A program made the translations under genes and the position numbers. A stretch of 64,000 nucleotides of DNA from positions 1-64,000 of the forward strand of contig NZ_JACHTC010000016.1 in assembly GCF_014145635.1 (NCBI RefSeq), written 5' to 3'. How positions within the stretch are numbered: the stretch's first letter is position 1; each line of letters starts with the position of its first letter. This DNA comes from Myroides sp. WP-1 (GTDB lineage Bacteria > Bacteroidota > Bacteroidia > Flavobacteriales > Flavobacteriaceae). Below are positions 63,714 through 64,000 of this stretch, in pieces. The notes below the pieces were generated by a model. It had not been told where the DNA came from, ran no database searches, and was given only the letters and a program-made list of their open reading frames with translations.

Positions 63714-63966
63714 GTGATTGATTGCTACGAATTATTCATCCAAAGATAATTAAAAAACAAAATAAAAAAGATAGACGATCTCTCTTCGTTTTTGTCAGGC
63801 CTCTTTCGCAAAAACTACAGGTCAATCGCACTAAAAAAGTAGGTATTCAACTTTGTGTCTTTTGCGAAATCCAGCAACATAACCCCTTTACTATCAGGAT
63901 CAAACACCGCTTCCTATCTTCTATTTTTTAACAAAAAAAGAAGCCTTTTTCGTTACAAAAAGTTAA

Positions 63967-63988
63967 AAATACCCTAAATAGGGTATTT
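63967..63988. promoter_or_regulatory. 22-bp inverted repeat, candidate operator at window end
   Basis: Arms AAATACCCTA and TAGGGTATTT are perfect with a 2-bp AA spacer. The core TACCCTA...TAGGGTA resembles NreC/NarL-type sites and the TACCCCCTA words at the glutamine synthetase promoter. It is about 220 bp from the -7 of the DUF4920 gene, so it probably serves a gene beyond the window. The rest of 63714-63966 holds no supported gene. Confidence 0.45.
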
Positions 63989-64000
63989 CAGTAAATCAAT

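Noticed and set aside
63722..63931. Plus-strand frame of 69 codons
   Set aside because: Basic, irregular composition, overlaps the -7 element of the DUF4920 gene, and shows no domain or ribosome-binding context.

Overview
The window looks like a chromosome segment of a member of the Flavobacteriaceae, most like Myroides or a close relative. This is inferred from gene content; no 16S gene is present. The DNA is AT-rich. Many genes are preceded by the Bacteroidota -7 element TAnnTTTG, with little sign of an E. coli-type -35/-10. The content is also typical: a type III glutamine synthetase, a PorP/SprF protein beside a type-B (gliding-motility type) sorting domain, a tandem pair of aconitases, many 'SC' lipoproteins, and proteins beginning with the VGIGT / 'KGxLxP' tail-fibre-like module.

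Layout. 1-262 is an 8-bp minisatellite cut by the window edge. 374-5903 is a CzcCBA-type RND efflux operon. 6175-11772 holds glutamine synthetase III, a collagen-like lipoprotein, a class 3 lipase and an unrecognised protein. 11888-19803 is a second heavy-metal RND cluster of copper/silver type: a Cys/Met/His-rich small protein, then CusA, CusC and a CusB fused to two metal-binding domains. 20001-30302 is mixed: tRNA-Arg(TCT), a CDGSH protein, two MFS exporters with AraC and LysR regulators, an HD hydrolase, a TlpA-like thioredoxin and a uracil permease. 30436-36549 has two aconitase genes separated by a four-helix-bundle (S23-like) gene that sits between two minisatellites. 37093-49449 is mostly housekeeping: SurA-like folding factors, RF3, a Crp-like regulator, HAD and CAT-like enzymes, the dapF/GNAT/mltG operon, an HtrA protease and GAPDH. 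49768-61630 is a five-gene minus-strand operon for a probable type IX-linked surface fibre. 62064-63713 is a three-gene operon of a DUF4920 lipoprotein, a CxxCH lipoprotein and MnmD.

How genes work together. The two RND clusters should export metal ions across both membranes. The 49768-61630 operon combines a type-B CTD protein, its PorP/SprF-like partner, a PorE-like OmpA-family protein and two large repeat proteins that share a tail-fibre-like N-terminal module, which suggests a secreted, envelope-anchored appendage.

The least ordinary signals are: (i) the S23-like gene enclosed by a G/T-rich array on its left and an A/C-rich array on its right, resembling an rRNA intervening-sequence element but lying outside rRNA, with the array at position 1 as a possible second example; (ii) two sets of four TAAT boxes in exact 11-bp phase before the Czc operon and before an unknown gene; (iii) the fibre operon with its seven near-identical 294-bp coding repeats; (iv) a duplicated 14-mer flanking the glutamine synthetase promoter.
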